Shown here: positions 61,573 to 64,000 of the stretch, in pieces | Numbering within the stretch: the first letter of the stretch is position 1 | Layout of the letters: every line of letters begins with the position of its first letter | Source: Bradyrhizobium diazoefficiens | GTDB taxonomy: Bacteria; Pseudomonadota; Alphaproteobacteria; Rhizobiales; Xanthobacteraceae | Direction: 5' to 3' | Assembly: GCF_018129965.1 (NCBI RefSeq) | Contig: NZ_JAFCKW010000007.1 | Coordinates: 1-64,000 of the forward strand | Length of the DNA: 64,000 nt | The notes under the pieces: model-generated | What the model saw: only the letters and a program-made list of their open reading frames with translations | Told to the model about the DNA's origin: nothing | The model's database searches: none | Program-made: the position numbers and the translations under genes

Positions 61573-62253
61573 ATGCGCATATCCGTGATCATCGCGGCCT
61601 ACAACGCCGAAGCCTATATCGCCGAAGCCGTCGAGAGCGTGCTCGGCCAGACCCGCGCGCCGGACGAGGTGATCGTGGTGAACGACGGCTCGACCGACCG
61701 CACCAGGGCCGTGCTCGACCGATTCGGCGGTCACATCGCCTGCCTCTCGCAGCCGAACCGGGGCCAGGCAGCCGCCGTCAACCGCGCGCTCGCGACCGCC
61801 AGCGGCGATGCATTGTCGTTCTGCGATGCCGACGATGTCTGGATGCCGCAGAAGCTGGCCTTGCAAATTGCCCTGCTCGACCGGTTTCCCGAGATCGATG
61901 CCGTCTTCGGCCAGGTGGAGCAATTCGTGAGCCCGGACGTTCCCGAACAGCACCGGGCGCGATTGCAGCCGCCCAACCCGATCGTCCGGGGAGAAGCCAA
62001 GCTCACCATGCTGGTGCGCCGCGCGGCGCTCGATCGTATCGGTCCTTTCGACGAAGCACTGCCGGCGACCTTTTTCATCGAGTGGCTTGGCCGCGCCAAG
62101 CGCATGGGGCTGAACCATCGTTACGTCGACGACACCATCGCGCGGCGGCGGCTTCATCTCGCCAATGGCGGACGCACCAACACGGATGCGCAGAACATCG
62201 AGACGCTGATGGCCTTGCGGCAGGCGATCAAGCGCTCGCGGCCGCCGGATTGA
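61573..62253 (+). CDS. GT2-family glycosyltransferase, copy 2
   Basis: This 226-residue protein begins at the ATG at 61573, one base after the previous stop. Motifs are VIIAAYNAEAYIAEAVESVL, VVNDGSTDRTR and SFCDADDVWMPQK (DxD). It is related to copy 1 but shares less than the core. Its 3' end overlaps the convergent nucleotidyltransferase gene by 26 bases. The donor sugar is unknown. The pair may glycosylate the product of the PqqD/kinase pathway (inference). Confidence 0.87.
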   Translation: MRISVIIAAYNAEAYIAEAVESVLGQTRAPDEVIVVNDGSTDRTRAVLDRFGGHIACLSQPNRGQAAAVNRALATASGDALSFCDADDVWMPQKLALQIALLDRFPEIDAVFGQVEQFVSPDVPEQHRARLQPPNPIVRGEAKLTMLVRRAALDRIGPFDEALPATFFIEWLGRAKRMGLNHRYVDDTIARRRLHLANGGRTNTDAQNIETLMALRQAIKRSRPPD

Positions 62254-63802
62254 ACACCAGTTTGTCGCCGATCCGGACAGATCGTACGAACAGGCCGAGA
62301 CGGCGATGATCGGCCGACATGCCGAGGTCGTGCGGGCTGATGCGGCCCGGTATGCGCAAGGCGAGGATCACCCTTTCCGGCGATCCGCACACGGCCGCAT
62401 CGACCTCCAGCAGCGCCGGCTTCGTCCGCGACGGCTTGAGCGCTAGTCTGACCGGCCGACCGATGCCCGCGTAGCAATAGACCACCACGCGCCGCCTCCA
62501 CGGTCGCATGAAAGGCACGACTTCCAGCGTGAGCCTCGCGACCCTGGCCCCGGCATCGGCCACCGGAGCTTCGAGGACGGCGAACTCCTGCTCGGACCAG
62601 CGTCCCTCCGATTCGGGAACCGAGAAGCCCCGTCGAAAGCAGACCTCGTCGCTTGCAACCGCAGGGGCGTCACGGATCTGCTGCCACAGCCGCGTCAGCA
62701 TCAAGTTGCGGCGGAACCTGCTGAGTTCGGCGCAATCCATCAGGACCGCGCGAAGCACCTGCGGCGTCAGCGCGGCGGACCACGAAAAGGGACGAACGCG
62801 CCCGCGCAGCGATCTGATCGCGGCGAGCAGCAGGTTCTGCCGCAGGCTGCGGTTCGACGGTGGCACCTTGCAGATAGAAAGTTCATTCGACTGCGCCGGC
62901 TCCGCCGCTTGCCAGATCCGGTCGATCAGATCCGCCGGTATCGGCGCATGCGTCTCCTCACGGGCAAGTGCCAGCAGCGGCGCCGTGACCAAGCTGTCGC
63001 CATAACGCGCGACCAGCGTCTCGAAACGTTGCCAGTCGAGTTCGCCCCCGCAATGTCGAAGCAGCAGGCTGATCTCGATGATGCGCAACAGGATCTCTTG
63101 CTGCTCCCAGGGCTCCGGACGGATTGCGGCCACGAGCAGGTGCTCAGCGAGGCCTGGTATCATCACCTTGTGTCCGAAAAGTTCGGAAGCTTCCGCACTT
63201 GCAAACAGCTCTTCGACGAGACCTTCGCGCCGAACGCCGCTCATTGCGCGCCAATGCAGATCGATCGCCTTGCTGCCGTCGGACTTGGTCATCGCGACGG
63301 CGTGGGTATCCATGTCGAAATCCGACTCGGCGAAAAGCTCGATACGCATTCCGAGGCTATGGAAACCCTGCTGGATCAGCGCATCGACGCTCCGGCGCGC
63401 ATCCCTGCGCCGGACCAGCAGATCGTAATCGCCCGCGGTCCGCAGCGCGGCCAACTGTTTGTCGCGCGCGAACAACGCCCCACCCTTGAACAGGAGGACA
63501 GGGATGCCCGCGCGCTCGAGCGCCTGCTTCGCCTCGATCAGATCGCGCAGACGAACCATGTTCGAGAGCCAGATATGCTTGACGACCCCGCGCATGCGCC
63601 CGCTATCGTTGTCCTGAAGACCGGCCCGGTCCGCGGTCGCGGCGAGGAGGGGCATCATGCGATAGGCCAGATCGTCCGTGTTCTCGAATTTCTCCGTGGC
63701 GCGCCAGGTCCTGTAGGCCTGTTCGGCCACGGGAGCAGGTCCCAGGGCGGCCCGCAGAAACATCAGCTGGCGTGGCTCCAATATGGATGGGAACAGCGGC
63801 AT
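62228..63802 (-). CDS. Nucleotidyltransferase-family protein (NTP_transf_5-like)
   Basis: This 524-residue protein has the nucleotidyltransferase pattern: GIPVLLFKGGALFARDKQLA followed by RTAGDYDLLVRRRDARRSVD, the GG/DxD metal site. A helical region (about 190-390) and a C-terminal segment of 130 residues follow. PF14907-type proteins accompany PqqD-like and HprK-like genes in RiPP and cell-envelope clusters; a homologue has been tied to sugar modification of a phosphorylated lasso peptide. It overlaps the GT2 gene by 26 bases (convergent) and lies 7 bases after the truncated gene at the edge. Confidence 0.8.
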   Translation of the reverse strand: MPLFPSILEPRQLMFLRAALGPAPVAEQAYRTWRATEKFENTDDLAYRMMPLLAATADRAGLQDNDSGRMRGVVKHIWLSNMVRLRDLIEAKQALERAGIPVLLFKGGALFARDKQLAALRTAGDYDLLVRRRDARRSVDALIQQGFHSLGMRIELFAESDFDMDTHAVAMTKSDGSKAIDLHWRAMSGVRREGLVEELFASAEASELFGHKVMIPGLAEHLLVAAIRPEPWEQQEILLRIIEISLLLRHCGGELDWQRFETLVARYGDSLVTAPLLALAREETHAPIPADLIDRIWQAAEPAQSNELSICKVPPSNRSLRQNLLLAAIRSLRGRVRPFSWSAALTPQVLRAVLMDCAELSRFRRNLMLTRLWQQIRDAPAVASDEVCFRRGFSVPESEGRWSEQEFAVLEAPVADAGARVARLTLEVVPFMRPWRRRVVVYCYAGIGRPVRLALKPSRTKPALLEVDAAVCGSPERVILALRIPGRISPHDLGMSADHRRLGLFVRSVRIGDKLVFNPAAASA

Positions 63803-63809
63803 GAGTGCC

Positions 63810-64000
63810 CTAATTGCCTTTCAGCGCAGCGCGATAGGGCGCAAAATCAATTCCGCGCAGGACCGGCAATTGATCGGGCTTGTTCGGATCGACCGGCCTG
63901 AATGTGATGTTCGGTCGCGGGTCGATCATCATGCGAACGACCCCGTCCTTGGCAAAGGCAATGCTGATCAGCGGAATCACCCATTCCATGCTCATCAGGC
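63810..64000 (-). CDS. C-terminal fragment of an unidentified gene (cut by window edge)
   Basis: Only the last 62 codons are seen (ending ITFRPVDPNKPDQLPVLRGI, then DFAPYRAALKGN); the frame is open to the edge. The stop is 7 bases before the nucleotidyltransferase ATG, so they form one operon. I cannot assign a family from this part. Its identity would help decide what the neighbouring cluster makes. Confidence 0.7.
   Translation of the reverse strand, partial: LMSMEWVIPLISIAFAKDGVVRMMIDPRPNITFRPVDPNKPDQLPVLRGIDFAPYRAALKGN

Overview
The window reads as chromosomal DNA of a GC-rich alphaproteobacterium of the Bradyrhizobium/Rhodopseudomonas group (Nitrobacteraceae). The grounds are a FlbT-regulated flagellar locus with very long hook proteins, full matches to the CtrA box TTAA-N7-TTAA, an EcfG-like stress promoter, dispersed palindromes of the type common in Bradyrhizobium intergenic DNA, and (from memory) a ferredoxin / thioesterase / ferredoxin-NADP reductase neighbourhood like that of R. 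palustris. I saw no rRNA, tRNA, CRISPR array, transposase or phage gene.

Layout. 1-12.4 kb: flagellar block. The 5' end of a flagellin gene and flbT diverge. A minus-strand run flgE-flgK-flgL is followed by four tightly coupled genes (glycosyltransferase, orphan PLP-fold enzyme, ATP-grasp protein, PLP-dependent decarboxylase) that begin 51 bp after a perfect CtrA box. 12.6-20.4 kb: exported MsrB, an FAD oxidoreductase, a SixA-like phosphatase, a universal stress protein, about 1 kb of repeat-rich DNA, a DUF1127 gene divergent from a MocR regulator with repeated TGCTCC-type sites, two small membrane proteins and a DUF892 stress protein. 20.8-26.8 kb: an LPG-synthase-type membrane protein, an exported SGNH hydrolase and a DUF1800/DUF1501 exported pair.

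27-35 kb: a hexarate catabolic island. It holds an MFS transporter, a LysR regulator, kdgD, gudD, a 2-oxoglutarate-semialdehyde dehydrogenase and garD. Together these convert glucarate and galactarate to 2-oxoglutarate. Similar palindromic sites (GTATCG-N2-CGAT type) lie before the transporter and before kdgD. 35-39 kb: two small exported proteins, the FNR/thioesterase/ferredoxin group and an Hpt protein. 39.5-45.1 kb: a single 1881-residue inner-membrane coiled-coil protein with exact 22- and 44-residue tandem repeats and a perfect CtrA box upstream. 45.3-48.2 kb: an mlaE-mlaF-mlaD lipid transporter operon.

48.2-59.4 kb: a dipeptide-epimerase-like enolase, an MFS transporter, an acidic hypothetical protein, a FucU-type mutarotase, a secreted caspase-like protein, a Thr/Ser dehydratase, a GT4 glycosyltransferase with an LpxH-like phosphoesterase, thiD and a stand-alone Lrp ligand-binding domain. 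59.4-64 kb (right edge): a probable peptide-modification or cell-surface cluster. It holds a PqqD-like protein, an HprK-like kinase and two GT2 glycosyltransferases on the plus strand, and a nucleotidyltransferase plus a truncated gene on the minus strand. The best candidates for an undescribed system are the flagellum-linked PLP/ATP-grasp/GT cassette, the PqqD-HprK-GT-nucleotidyltransferase cluster and the giant CtrA-linked coiled-coil protein.
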